Shown one piece after another: positions 1 to 9,332 of a DNA stretch of 64,000 nucleotides. Origin of the DNA: Chitinophaga filiformis (GTDB lineage: Bacteria; Bacteroidota; Bacteroidia; Chitinophagales; Chitinophagaceae); assembly GCF_023100805.1 (NCBI RefSeq), contig NZ_CP095855.1, positions 6,489,001-6,553,000 on the forward strand, written 5' to 3'. Numbering within the stretch: the first letter of the stretch is position 1; each line of letters opens with the position of its first letter. A model generated the notes under the pieces. That model ran no database searches. It saw only the letters and a list, made by a program, of their open reading frames with translations, and had not been told where the DNA came from. Both the position numbers and the translations under genes were made by a program.

Positions 1-60
1 ACAAACGCAACACCTGTAATAGAGCAGCCGTTTGCATTGAACATCATGGCTAATAACTAG
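1..60 (+). CDS. C-terminal end of an unknown gene (5' part outside window)
   Basis: Frame 1 is open from the first base to a TAG at 58-60 and encodes 19 residues ending in IMANN. It is followed by a clear rho-independent terminator at 97-133, so it is probably the true 3' end of a plus-strand gene that starts outside the window. Too little is present to name a product. Confidence 0.45.
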   Translation, partial: TNATPVIEQPFALNIMANN

Positions 61-89
61 CAGTAAGTATTAATCATACACACCTGTAT

Positions 90-134
90 AAAAAACGGAA
101 CCCGCCTCATTGCTGAGACGGGTTCCCTTTTTTA
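90..134. terminator. Bidirectional rho-independent terminator
   Basis: The stem GGAACCCG (97-104) pairs with CGGGTTCC (119-126). An A-run precedes it and a T-run follows it, so it can serve both the plus-strand gene ending at 60 and the minus-strand lipoprotein gene ending at 147. Confidence 0.85.
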
Positions 135-146
135 TGTAAGTAAATT

Positions 147-911
147 TTACCAGCTTAACTGGAAATTGCTGCCACCACTAACAGTGAATACAGCTTTCTT
201 GTTGCCCTGGAATGTGATAGTACCTTCATATTTGAAAACGTTACCCTTTGAATCTGCACCAGTGATCTTCACAGTAGCAGAACCAGAAACGATTTCATGA
301 GTCTCTTTGCTGACTTTAATATTAACAGACTCGTAGTGAACTGCACTGGTGAAAGAAGGCAGATCTGTTGTTTTGGATACAAACTTACCGGCACGGTCAA
401 AGGTCTGACTAAGTTCCCAGGCGGTGCTGTTGCTACTTAAACCTCCCAGTTTATAGCTTGCAGTAGAGCTGTCAGTAGTTTTAAACTTGTCAGTCTCAAA
501 CATGGTATTACCCTTGAAATTAAATGTGAACAGGGTTGGTACATCACTGGTACAGGCGAGTGAATATAACCAGCTCAGTTTGTAGTTGAAGGTAACTCCG
601 TTTGCGGTACCGTCATGGCTAATGCTGCCATCGGTTTGTTTACCACAAAAATCACTCAGCTTACCGCCTGCTTGCCTTGCTTCCATTGCGGCGACCAAAA
701 CAGTCGTCTGGTTTACCTGTTCAACGATACCCCCTTGGTTAATAACAGTCTGTGATACTACAGAAGCTGCCTGTTCCTGCGTTACGCCGGAATTCTGTTT
801 GGTGTCATCATCTTTCGAACAGGAAGTGATTCCAAAGGAAATTCCTGCAGCCACAACGAGCAATAACAGCGTAGCTTTGCTACCAGCAAAGGAGAGACGT
901 GGTCTTCTCAT
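147..911 (-). CDS. Putative lipoprotein of unknown function
   Basis: 254 residues. The N-terminus has basic residues, a hydrophobic stretch at about 13-28 and a lipobox-like GITSC with Cys31, followed by a charged KDDD segment, so it is predicted to be a lipoprotein exported by the Sec pathway. The rest is rich in Thr, Ser and Gly with alternating hydrophobics, consistent with a beta-rich domain; I do not recognise the family. The ATG at 909-911 is the only good start. It is monocistronic, with a shared terminator downstream and a 380-bp AT-rich region upstream. The presence of export signals is seen; the function is unknown. Confidence 0.75.
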   Translation of the reverse strand: MRRPRLSFAGSKATLLLLVVAAGISFGITSCSKDDDTKQNSGVTQEQAASVVSQTVINQGGIVEQVNQTTVLVAAMEARQAGGKLSDFCGKQTDGSISHDGTANGVTFNYKLSWLYSLACTSDVPTLFTFNFKGNTMFETDKFKTTDSSTASYKLGGLSSNSTAWELSQTFDRAGKFVSKTTDLPSFTSAVHYESVNIKVSKETHEIVSGSATVKITGADSKGNVFKYEGTITFQGNKKAVFTVSGGSNFQLSW

Positions 912-1291
912 AGAATAGAGATTTTAATTGATTTGTGATATAATTGAATTAATGCTTACGAACTTACATGACTTATTTACTTCCCTTTATCCCCGTAAAT
1001 GTATATTAATATAACTACAATTCATAATATAACGAGGGAATTAACAATTGTATTGTACGCACACTTTTACTTATTTCACAACTTATTGCTATACAATCAC
1101 AAAAAAACAACTCACGATGAGAATGATCTGCCCTGCCGGGATTTCATGACTTATAAAACGGATTTTAGCAGCTTATAGTATGTGCTCGCCATTACATGAT
1201 ATAAAGGTAGCTGTATGCTTCATTATTATTCTCTCTTTCCCGGCGAAGCTGCAAATTTGAAGGGTGAAACGAACAGGATTACTATTTCACC
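912..1291. other. AT-rich intergenic region, no gene seen
   Basis: About 380 bases between the lipoprotein start and the end of the LytTR gene. Open frames here are short or antisense to the regulator. I see no convincing promoter box, tRNA or strong hairpin; it presumably holds the lipoprotein promoter. Confidence 0.5.
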
Positions 1292-2068
1292 TCATATATT
1301 CATCCATTCCTTAAACTCAGGCACCCTCGCCTTACTGATAAGGATCTGCTCTTTTGCAGGCGGATTCACTTTTAACAACAGGCGACCGTTAAAATAGAAT
1401 TCTACTTCCTGTATGGCTGGCCTTTGTACGATGAACTGACGGTTTGCCCGAAAGAAAGATGCCGGGTCCAGTTGTTGTTGCAATTGCTCGAGTGTAAACT
1501 CTATGACAAACTGCCTGTTATCCATTGTACCCGCGTATACCAGTTCATTGGCAGTATAGAACCAGGAGATCTGCGCAGCAGGCAGTGGAATCAGTTTATC
1601 CCGCAGGTGTACCAGGAAAGACTGCTTATAAGAGGCAGGGTATTCTTTCATACCGGCAGCCATTTTCAGCAATGTCTCATATCCATTGGTACTGTTCAGC
1701 GGTTGTCTCAGGCGCTTAAATTTTGTTATCGCAGCTCTCAGGTCATCCACATCAAACGGTTTCAGGATATAGTCAATACCATTAGCCTTAAATGCCTGTA
1801 AAGCATAATCATCATAAGCGGTAATAAATATCACCGGCAGGCTAAGATCTATTTGTGTGAAAATGTCAAAAGACAGCCCGTCACTCAGGCGGATATCCAT
1901 GAATAACAGGTCACAGGCATGCATATTCCTTTGCAACCATTCCACCGATTCTGCTACACCTCCCAGGATGGCTGGTACTTCATACTCCGGCTCAATATCC
2001 TGCAGCATAGCCCGCAGGCTCCTTGCGGTAACCGGTTCATCTTCAATGATAACAACGCGTAACGACAT
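1292..2068 (-). CDS. LytTR-family response regulator
   Basis: 258 residues. The N-terminal receiver domain (about 1-125) shows acidic residues ED at 10-11, a phospho-acceptor Asp58 in FMDIR and the later FITAYDDYA and ILKPF segments. The C-terminal part (about 145-255) is a LytTR DNA-binding domain, with the typical FFRANRQFIV segment. It lies one base downstream of the sensor kinase gene on the same strand, so the two form a two-component system. Such pairs in Bacteroidota often control neighbouring membrane or surface genes, but no target is evident here. Confidence 0.95.
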   Translation of the reverse strand: MSLRVVIIEDEPVTARSLRAMLQDIEPEYEVPAILGGVAESVEWLQRNMHACDLLFMDIRLSDGLSFDIFTQIDLSLPVIFITAYDDYALQAFKANGIDYILKPFDVDDLRAAITKFKRLRQPLNSTNGYETLLKMAAGMKEYPASYKQSFLVHLRDKLIPLPAAQISWFYTANELVYAGTMDNRQFVIEFTLEQLQQQLDPASFFRANRQFIVQRPAIQEVEFYFNGRLLLKVNPPAKEQILISKARVPEFKEWMNI

Positions 2069-2069
2069 A

Positions 2070-3098
2070 TTATTTTAACGGCAGTTTTACGATGAATGCA
2101 TCAGCAGTTTTGCTGATCTCAATTTCCTGCTGCAGCAGTATCTTATACCGCTCATTCAGGTTGGAAAGGCCTATGCCTGTTCCCGGCTGGTAAAAAGGCA
2201 GGCGCTGCAGATTGTTCCTGACAATGATATGGTAAGTCCCATCTGTACCCTGCGCGGCGGTGATCGTTACCAGCAGCGGACTGGCAGCCGATACCACATT
2301 ATGTTTCAGTGCATTTTCCATGAGCGGTTGCAGAGACATATGCGGCAGTCTTACATGAAGCATGTCTGCCGGTATATCTATCTGCAGGCCGAAGCCATCC
2401 TCATGGCGCATTTTGAGCAAGGCGGCATAAGAACTGACAGCCTCCAGCTCCTCCCTCAGTGGAACCAGGTTGTCTTCTTCCTTTTGCAGCGAGTAGCGGA
2501 ACACTTTGGATAACTGGCTGATATAGTATTGTGCCTTCGCAGGATCTTCTCTTACCACTCCGGACAGGCTGCTCAAGGCATTAAAAAAGAAATGCGGCTG
2601 CAACTGTCCCTTCAGCAATGCCAGTTCTGTTCTAAGATGCGCGTTGCGCAGGCGTGCATTCTCCAGCTCTTTAAACCTCGCTATCCGCAATGTATTAGCT
2701 ATTTTCAGTTCAATGCCTACGAGTATTAAAGTAAGCAGGAATTTCAGGACGATGCCCCGGCCGGGCAGTATCCCTTCCTCAAATAGCCGCCGTTGTACCC
2801 CCAGGCAGAAAATGGTAAAAGAAACAAACAACAGGACAAGCAGCAATGCAGCCTTCCCTTCTTTCCACCACTTCCAGTGCTTAAAGCGGCCGCGGAAATG
2901 ATCGCGGATAATAAGGAATGCGAGTAAGCTGAAAAGAAAATTTGCGCATGTATGAAACAGCCATTCATAGATATTAAAATGCACGTAGCGTGCAAGCACA
3001 CTGTTTTCCTTTAATGCGAGCAATCTGGGAATATTCAGCGCTATGGAAATAAAAAGAGAGCTATATATGTAAAACATTCTTCCCATCAGGTCATTCAT
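2070..3098 (-). CDS. LytS/YehU-type sensor histidine kinase
   Basis: 342 residues. The N-terminal ~135 residues contain about four hydrophobic membrane segments (about 9-28, 46-64, 82-101, 117-134) with little outside the membrane. A short coiled linker leads to the His_kinase (PF06580) domain with QPHFFFNAL, His169 being the phospho-acceptor. The ATP-binding region includes LMENALKHN and a C-terminal GIGLSNLNERY. It is the partner of the LytTR regulator directly downstream. No extracellular sensor domain is visible, so the signal is unknown. Confidence 0.95.
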   Translation of the reverse strand: MNDLMGRMFYIYSSLFISIALNIPRLLALKENSVLARYVHFNIYEWLFHTCANFLFSLLAFLIIRDHFRGRFKHWKWWKEGKAALLLVLLFVSFTIFCLGVQRRLFEEGILPGRGIVLKFLLTLILVGIELKIANTLRIARFKELENARLRNAHLRTELALLKGQLQPHFFFNALSSLSGVVREDPAKAQYYISQLSKVFRYSLQKEEDNLVPLREELEAVSSYAALLKMRHEDGFGLQIDIPADMLHVRLPHMSLQPLMENALKHNVVSAASPLLVTITAAQGTDGTYHIIVRNNLQRLPFYQPGTGIGLSNLNERYKILLQQEIEISKTADAFIVKLPLK

Positions 3099-3250
3099 AA
3101 GTGCAAATGAAAGTCACTCCGGGATTAAATGTAGAAAAAATACAGGTGAAGCTGTAAAATTCGCGGGTAAAATAAAAAGAGGAGGCGTCAAAGATACCTG
3201 AAGACCCTGGAATATCACAGGAATGATTACCCTGCTCGAAGCGGAACTAA

Positions 3251-3290
3251 ACAAACGAGGCTGCTCAATAATGTGAGCAGCCTCGTTTGC
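3251..3290 (-). terminator. Hairpin downstream of DUF1080 gene
   Basis: A near-perfect stem AAACGAGGCTGCTCA (3253-3267) pairs with TGAGCAGCCTCGTTT (3274-3288). On the minus strand it follows the DUF1080 stop at 3323; the T-rich tail is modest. Confidence 0.75.
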
Positions 3291-3322
3291 ACTTATTAAA
3301 AAAGGATTTACATCCTGTTTTA

Positions 3323-4090
3323 CTATAATTCCCTGATCCAGATGTTCCTGAAGCTCAGTGGTTCACTCTTATCGCCATGTGCCTGCAGCTTGATAGGGCA
3401 TGCGCCATGTGCTTTGGCATAAGATGCCTTCCCGATATATCTGGTAGGACCCTGCAATTCAGTATTGTTCTGCACCAGCACACCGTTGAAGAAAACAGTA
3501 ACACGGGCGGGAGACTGCAGGGAACCATCGCTGTTGAAGCGGGGCGCCGTCCATACAATATCATATGTCTGCCATTCTCCGGGCTTGCGGTTTGCATTCA
3601 CCAGCGGAGCAGACTGTTTGTAGATGCTGCCTGCCTGGCCATTTACATATGTCTTGTTGTTGTAGTTGTCGAGGATCTGAAGTTCATAACCATCATCACC
3701 TTTTCCTGTAGAAGCCAGGAACAAACCACTGTTACCCCTGCCCTGTCCTGTACCGGTAATATCTTTTGGTACACGCCATTCAATGTGCAACTGGTAGTTG
3801 GTGAACGATCTTTTCGTCTGGATGTTACCGGTACTTTTGTCGACCGTAAAGATCCCACCCCCTACTTTCCATTTTGCAGGTTGGTCAGGATTGTCGACAG
3901 ATACCCATTGGTCCAGGCCTTTCCCGTCAAACAGGACAATAGCATCAGAAGGCGCTTCTGTAGCCGCCTTTCCGGGTGTAACAACTGTCGGTACCGGTTC
4001 CCATACTTCCGTGTCTTCAGGCTTCGACTGCGCAAATAACGTGGCTGAGAGCACAACAGCAGCAGCCGTTGCAAACGTTTTCTTGTACAT
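3323..4090 (-). CDS. Secreted DUF1080 (3-keto-disaccharide hydrolase-like) protein
   Basis: 255 residues from the ATG at 4090; the in-frame GTG two codons upstream is less likely. Signal peptide with hydrophobic core AAAVVLSATLF and cleavage after FAQ. The mature part is a DUF1080 beta-sandwich of the concanavalin type: LFDGKGLDQW, the LHIEWRVP strand, GNSGLFL, YELQILDN, GEWQTYDI and a C-terminal LSFRNIWIREL are all hallmark segments. Members are typically periplasmic or outer-membrane glycan-binding or glycosidase-like proteins, and some cleave 3-keto-glycosides. No PUL-like neighbours are seen here. Confidence 0.92.
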   Translation of the reverse strand: MYKKTFATAAAVVLSATLFAQSKPEDTEVWEPVPTVVTPGKAATEAPSDAIVLFDGKGLDQWVSVDNPDQPAKWKVGGGIFTVDKSTGNIQTKRSFTNYQLHIEWRVPKDITGTGQGRGNSGLFLASTGKGDDGYELQILDNYNNKTYVNGQAGSIYKQSAPLVNANRKPGEWQTYDIVWTAPRFNSDGSLQSPARVTVFFNGVLVQNNTELQGPTRYIGKASYAKAHGACPIKLQAHGDKSEPLSFRNIWIREL

Positions 4091-4358
4091 GATCACAATA
4101 ATTTAATTCCCTAAGTTAAAAATAGATCCCACAAATAGCAATCCGGTCATCATTTTTAATTACATAACAATAGATTTGTATATATCCATCGCTGTCAGTA
4201 TCTTAGATTCCGCATTCAAGGTATGTTGGAGAATTATTGTTCATGTTGACCTCTACGGGACAAACCGGCAATAAGTAAGTTGCCGTACCGCGCACAAATA
4301 ATCCTTTGACAAAACAAGAAAGCCAACGCCGCGCGTATACATACCAACGCATTAGAGA

Positions 4359-4991
4359 ATGACACTGACAGCATTTATATCATCACTGATCAACGAGGGA
4401 ACGGTAACCGTAGCACCGGACATTGCATCGTTTGCTCCGGACGACCTCCGTCTGGCAGCCGTGCATCTGAAACAGCATTACGATGACGATAGCACGGAAA
4501 TGCCCGGGCAGGCGCCCCCTTACGATCCTGAGGCCGCCCTCTGGGCCGCCTGCTATCTTTACAGGGCTGTCCAGTTCATCCAGATCCGGCATCTGGGGGA
4601 GGAAGACATCAAAGCGCAGCTGCTGCCTTTTACCGGCGTCCGTTCGCCAGCCGCCGTATATGCTGCCGACCTGACCCTTCGCTATATGCCCGGTCTTTTT
4701 GATCTGGCCAAGGGACTGGCGCCGGGCGATCCGCTGGTGAAAGAACTGGCGCTCATGGCTGCAGAATGGCCTTTTTCCATGGCTGCCATCGCCGCCGTTG
4801 TACAGGAAGACCTTTCCCTGATCATGCAGCATCCTTCGCTAAAAACAGCGTATATCGACAGGATCGTCCAGGCCAGGGACCTCCGCAAATGCCGCCACCC
4901 GGAATGCCTTCCCCTGGTGCAGGAAGCCCTTGGCTCGTATGCCGCTATACTCTGGCCTGAATTTGCAATTGACCTAACTGTTCATATATAA
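4359..4991 (+). CDS. bpX-type small protein of MoxR-vWA-beta-propeller ternary system
   Basis: 210 residues, no signal peptide, mostly helical, with conserved-looking segments AALWAACYLYRAVQF and a C-terminal PEFAIDL. It is first in a five-gene operon whose other members are MoxR ATPase, vWA and TPR/beta-propeller proteins. In known ternary systems of this type the extra small proteins are named bpX0 to bpX6. I think this is one of them (bpX4 is my first guess), but I cannot prove which from sequence reading. It is separated from the ATPase gene by three bases. Probable role: adaptor within the ATPase complex. Confidence 0.7.
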   Translation: MTLTAFISSLINEGTVTVAPDIASFAPDDLRLAAVHLKQHYDDDSTEMPGQAPPYDPEAALWAACYLYRAVQFIQIRHLGEEDIKAQLLPFTGVRSPAAVYAADLTLRYMPGLFDLAKGLAPGDPLVKELALMAAEWPFSMAAIAAVVQEDLSLIMQHPSLKTAYIDRIVQARDLRKCRHPECLPLVQEALGSYAAILWPEFAIDLTVHI

Positions 4992-4994
4992 ACA

Positions 4995-6146
4995 ATGGAA
5001 CCTATTACCTTTGAATCCCCGCTGGTAGACAAACTGAATGATGTACTACAGCAACTGAAACAGACCTTTGTGGGCAAGGATGACATTATTGATCTGATGG
5101 GCATCTGCCTGGCAGGCCGTGAAAACCTCTTCCTGTTCGGCCCTCCCGGTACAGCTAAAAGCGCTATGGTGCGTGAACTGGCCCGCCAGCTGGATGTGAA
5201 TACCTTCGAATACCTGCTGACCCGCTTTACAGAACCCAATGAGCTGTTCGGCCCTTTCGATATCCGCAAGCTGCGTGACGGCGACCTCGTCACCAATACA
5301 GACGGTATGCTGCCGGAAGCTTCACTCGTATTCCTGGATGAATTGCTGAACGCCAACAGTGCTATTCTCAACAGCCTGCTAATGGCGCTCAACGAAAAGA
5401 TCTTCCGCAGGGGTAAGGAAACCAAACACCTGCCGGCACTGATCTTCATCGGCGCCAGCAACCACCTTCCCGAAGACGAGGCACTGCAGGCGCTGTTTGA
5501 CAGGTTCCTGCTCAGGGTACGCTGTGAAAACGTAGATCCTGCCTTGCTGGAGAATGTGCTGCAGGCGGGCTGGGGACTGGAACAAAAACAGGCCTCCGGC
5601 TATAAGGGCATTCCCGAAGAAGACCTGCGCACCCTGCAACAACTCAATACAACAATAGACCTGAACGGCATCAGGCCTGAATATATCATGCTGGTCGAAC
5701 AACTGCGCAATGCAGGCGTTCAGATCTCCGACAGGCGCGCGGTAAAACTGCAACGCCTTATCGCGGCAAGCGCTTTACTCTGCAAACGCAGGGCCGCCAT
5801 CCTCTCGGACCTCTGGGTACTGCGCTACATCTGGGATACAGAGGAGCAGATCGAGATCATTGCCGGCATCGTGAATGCATCCGTACAGAAAGCCATTACA
5901 CATCCGCAGGAACATCCTCGTGCGCACAACAGCGGTACGCCTGACCCGGAAGCTATTTTCCGCGATGTACAGCAGTTGCATGAGCAATGGGACGATCCTG
6001 ACACCCCGGCTGCTACCCGCGCACTGATCAAAGACCGCCTGCGCAGCCTGAACAGCCGCTGTGAATGGATCAGCAATACCACCCAGCGCAACTACGTGCT
6101 GCAACCCATAGACGCCCTCTGGAAGAAAATAATGCAATCTGCATGA
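4995..6146 (+). CDS. MoxR-family AAA+ ATPase
   Basis: 383 residues. Walker A GPPGTAKS at 49-56, Walker B LVFLDE at 111-116, sensor-1 Asn156 in GASNHLPED and an arginine-finger-like ALFDRFLLR (Arg170). This layout is typical of MoxR/RavA ATPases, which act as hexamers with vWA partners in chaperone-like remodelling. The stop overlaps the next start (ATGA at 6143-6146), indicating translational coupling. It is the motor of the ternary system. Confidence 0.95.
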   Translation: MEPITFESPLVDKLNDVLQQLKQTFVGKDDIIDLMGICLAGRENLFLFGPPGTAKSAMVRELARQLDVNTFEYLLTRFTEPNELFGPFDIRKLRDGDLVTNTDGMLPEASLVFLDELLNANSAILNSLLMALNEKIFRRGKETKHLPALIFIGASNHLPEDEALQALFDRFLLRVRCENVDPALLENVLQAGWGLEQKQASGYKGIPEEDLRTLQQLNTTIDLNGIRPEYIMLVEQLRNAGVQISDRRAVKLQRLIAASALLCKRRAAILSDLWVLRYIWDTEEQIEIIAGIVNASVQKAITHPQEHPRAHNSGTPDPEAIFRDVQQLHEQWDDPDTPAATRALIKDRLRSLNSRCEWISNTTQRNYVLQPIDALWKKIMQSA

Positions 6147-6847
6147 AAGAGATGATCATCGTGCTTGCCATGGCTGATATGACAGCGCTCGGCAGTATAC
6201 GCACATGGCCAGGCCTCCTGGTAGCCACCACCGGGGATGAGATCTGGGTAAGAGGCATTCCGCCCGATACAACAGATCTGCAGCTCCGTAAACTACCTGC
6301 CAGGCACACCTTCCTGGCCGATGCGCAGGAGCGTTTGTTCCTGCCCGGTAAATATACCCCCCACGATACACTGAAAAAGATGTCGTGGGAAGGCATTGCC
6401 TCTTTCATTACCGTGGAACTCCCTGTATCTGCTATGCCCGCCCGTTTGGGTGAAGGCTATACGGTGCGGCTTTCGCCCACCACAGCAACGGCGGAGCCCT
6501 TCGCTGTACTGACCACACTGGAGCACTGGAAGGCATATGCCGGCACAGCGCCGCTGGTCAGGCTGCAAAGGTTGAGCTTTGCAGCCTGCGAAACAGGCGA
6601 AGTGCTGATCATCGGTACGCCGGTACCTTCTATGCCAGGTAAAGTATTTACGTTACGGGACAATATTCTCCTGCCAGCTGGTTACGATTTCGATCCTCCC
6701 GCTATCGGTCAGCTTATTGCCACCTGGTCGGGTACGGAGAGCGATACACTGCTCCTGTTTCACGTGGATGGGCAATGGGAGAAGATTCCCGGACATGTTT
6801 TTGTACGCGCTTCCAGAAGCGCTATCCGTCTTACCAATACTTTCTGA
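6143..6847 (+). CDS. bpX-type beta-rich protein of ternary system
   Basis: 234 residues. The ATG at 6143 is chosen because it overlaps the MoxR stop codon in the ATGA arrangement; a longer reading would start inside the MoxR gene. The sequence is beta-rich with no signal peptide; WPGLLVATTGDEIWVRG and LPARHTFLAD are the clearest segments. Its position between the MoxR and vWA genes with no spacing is typical for bpX accessory proteins (I suspect bpX2), which may bind the propeller protein or substrate. The family assignment rests mainly on context. Confidence 0.7.
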   Translation: MKEMIIVLAMADMTALGSIRTWPGLLVATTGDEIWVRGIPPDTTDLQLRKLPARHTFLADAQERLFLPGKYTPHDTLKKMSWEGIASFITVELPVSAMPARLGEGYTVRLSPTTATAEPFAVLTTLEHWKAYAGTAPLVRLQRLSFAACETGEVLIIGTPVPSMPGKVFTLRDNILLPAGYDFDPPAIGQLIATWSGTESDTLLLFHVDGQWEKIPGHVFVRASRSAIRLTNTF

Positions 6848-6848
6848 G

Positions 6849-9332
6849 ATGTCGCAGCTGCATGATATGACCGTAGCATATTTTCAGGCTACAAAAGATT
6901 ACTTCTGGCAATGGGCGGAAGAAGGAGAAGTCATTGAATGGACAAAAGGAGGAGGCACGATCTGTTATAAAACAGAGTTGCTGAACGACCTTTCAAAAAT
7001 AAAAAATCACCTGCCCCCACTGGGGCCGTTGCTGCTGGTCATTGCATTAGGCAAACCTGCTCCCGGTCCGCAGGCTATACAGGCCACACTATATAAATAT
7101 GCGGAGGAACTTGCAGGCTATGAAATGGCGTTTCCATTTGCAGACATGGCTTATGAGAGCACGGCAGAAGAATTGAAAACGGTTATCGCCGATTTTCTGA
7201 CCCTGCTACGTCCCCTGCCGGGAAGATACTGGAAAGGAATTGACAGGGAATTGCTGCTGAATACCCTCTTTGAACATGTTGAAACATTCCTGCAAGGCGA
7301 AACAGCAAAGGAGATGCTATCAATATGCCAGCGTGGCGCATATGATTATCTGATCGGCCAGCCTGCATCCGGGGATCCCTTAGAAGTGCTGAAAACAGAT
7401 ACAGACATCCTGAAACGAATATTACAGCGTTATCCCGACACTGATGCACTGGAGAAAACACTGAATGCCGTAGTAAGTCCCCCTCCTCCTGTACCGGCAG
7501 ACATGGGGATCCCTATCGATCTCCCAAAGCCGGCGCAGATGGAAGAACTGTTAAAGGTACTTGCTGAAGACGATGAGACGGCATTGCTGGCATTGCTGAC
7601 ACAACGCCTCATTGCCGCATTGCACCTGCCGATGCATACGAAAGGCTATAGCCAAACTTCCTTCGGCGGTGTGTCAGACATTACCAACAAAGGCAATTTC
7701 GACAGGTTGCTGCTCAGCGAACTGGCGCACGACGATGAAACCCTTATGGTAAGACTGGCCAATAATGAAGCCCTTTACCTGAGGCGGGAAGAGCTGCCTG
7801 AAAATGAGCCCGGGCAACGTTTCATACTTGTAGATAAAAGCATTAAACTCTGGGGAACGCCACACCTGCTGGAAATGGCTGCGGCACTGGCATGCGCCAT
7901 TGACAACAGGCAACATGCAGAGATATTAACTTTTGCTTTGGCTGGAGATCGTTGTGAACCGATGGAACTCAGTTCCAAGACAGAGATCATTGCCGGCATG
8001 CAACGCTTGTCGCCTGCACTGAACAGTGCAAAGGCCCTGTCTTCATTTACGGAGTCCTATGTACTAAAAGGACAACAGGAGTATTTTCTCATCACCGGCG
8101 ATGAGCTTTTTCATACCGCCGCGTTTCAGCAATCTTTTTCAGCACTGCGGCGCACAGATGGTTTTGTGATCACCGTGAACAGGGAATGCCGCGTGCAATT
8201 GTACAGGTATACCGCCGGTCACCGGAAGTTATTGAGCACAGCAAAGATCAATGCAGAAAGACCGGCCGCAGGAAAACGTACGCCTGTTCAATCCCAAAGC
8301 ATCAACACAGATGCTGACCTGCCTGCATTCCTGAAAATCCATCCCCTCCCGCTTTTCATTCCTTACCAATTGTCAAACCTGAATAAAAATGACAGTTTTT
8401 TCTCAAAACAGGCGGGCGGCTTAGCTATCACAAAACACAGACAGCTATTATTCTGGCCACAAGTAGGACAGGGCGCCAGAGAGATCACTCCCAATTTTCC
8501 TGATGCTCATAACTATTTCTTCGGACATGACGCTGAGCATTCCTTCATCCTCTTTCAGGTAAAAGGAGCAGAGCATCTTTCTCTATACCAGTTCAAAAGA
8601 AGTACACATGAGCTGATCTCTATAGATATAAAGCATCCTGAATTACCTGGTTACATAAGGCGCAATGGTATCAGGGACGTGGCTTTTAAGCCTGGCGCCT
8701 TTAGCCATGGATCTTTTTATATTGATATCTTAGGACTGCTTAAAACAGTTACAGTGGATACAGATTCCGGTAAAATGGAGATAGCACCTGATGTCACAGG
8801 CGAAATGCTCAAGGAGATGAGGAAACAGTACGACAATCAAAACCGCGATCAGGCACATTGGCAGTCATTTAACACGATCAATAGCCTCAGGCATCTTGAG
8901 ATAAACGATAAAGGCAATATTGTGGTCAACAAACACGAGCTTGTCTTCACCCGGCACATTACGCAACTGATCAAAACCGTAAATATGGCCCCGGATCATA
9001 GCGTGTATAATACAGAGCAGGACGTCAAACTGCCCGGTACCAGGCAAATACTATCCAAATACAAATGGCCTGATGGCAGTGAAGCATGGTTTGACCGCTA
9101 CAGACACATGTTGCATCTGCGTAGTTCAGACAAGCAGCTGGCAGAGATCACTATTGTGCTCATTGTCAACCAGGCTACTGCCTGCCGGGCTTCAGACGGC
9201 ACCACCTGTGGCTATTCTTCCTATTACGTTCCGGATGAGGAGAAGAACATACCTCCGGATATTTTTCAGGAAAGATATATCAAACCATTCATTCAGGTAA
9301 TTCAACAATATGGAACTCCAGCTGTCATATAA
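6849..9332 (+). CDS. vWA-domain protein of ternary system
   Basis: 827 residues from the ATG at 6849, one base after the previous stop. The N-terminal ~280 residues are helical. A conserved block at about 273-315 (GGVSDITNKGNFDRLLL, then EALYLRREELP) leads into a vWA domain at about 324-465. Its metal site is atypical: FILVDKSIKLWG has D329-x-S331 but Lys333 where the second Ser of DxSxS would be, and FLITGDEL stands where a TDG would be. After 470 the protein is beta-rich with repeats such as GGLAITKHRQLLFWP, suggesting a C-terminal propeller. It partners the MoxR ATPase. The last 23 bases overlap the next gene. Confidence 0.85.
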   Translation: MSQLHDMTVAYFQATKDYFWQWAEEGEVIEWTKGGGTICYKTELLNDLSKIKNHLPPLGPLLLVIALGKPAPGPQAIQATLYKYAEELAGYEMAFPFADMAYESTAEELKTVIADFLTLLRPLPGRYWKGIDRELLLNTLFEHVETFLQGETAKEMLSICQRGAYDYLIGQPASGDPLEVLKTDTDILKRILQRYPDTDALEKTLNAVVSPPPPVPADMGIPIDLPKPAQMEELLKVLAEDDETALLALLTQRLIAALHLPMHTKGYSQTSFGGVSDITNKGNFDRLLLSELAHDDETLMVRLANNEALYLRREELPENEPGQRFILVDKSIKLWGTPHLLEMAAALACAIDNRQHAEILTFALAGDRCEPMELSSKTEIIAGMQRLSPALNSAKALSSFTESYVLKGQQEYFLITGDELFHTAAFQQSFSALRRTDGFVITVNRECRVQLYRYTAGHRKLLSTAKINAERPAAGKRTPVQSQSINTDADLPAFLKIHPLPLFIPYQLSNLNKNDSFFSKQAGGLAITKHRQLLFWPQVGQGAREITPNFPDAHNYFFGHDAEHSFILFQVKGAEHLSLYQFKRSTHELISIDIKHPELPGYIRRNGIRDVAFKPGAFSHGSFYIDILGLLKTVTVDTDSGKMEIAPDVTGEMLKEMRKQYDNQNRDQAHWQSFNTINSLRHLEINDKGNIVVNKHELVFTRHITQLIKTVNMAPDHSVYNTEQDVKLPGTRQILSKYKWPDGSEAWFDRYRHMLHLRSSDKQLAEITIVLIVNQATACRASDGTTCGYSSYYVPDEEKNIPPDIFQERYIKPFIQVIQQYGTPAVI

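Noticed and set aside
6065..6142. Upstream extension of the bpX-like gene into the MoxR gene
   Set aside because: The ATG at 6143 with ATGA overlap is a natural start; the extension would be translated from the reading of another gene.
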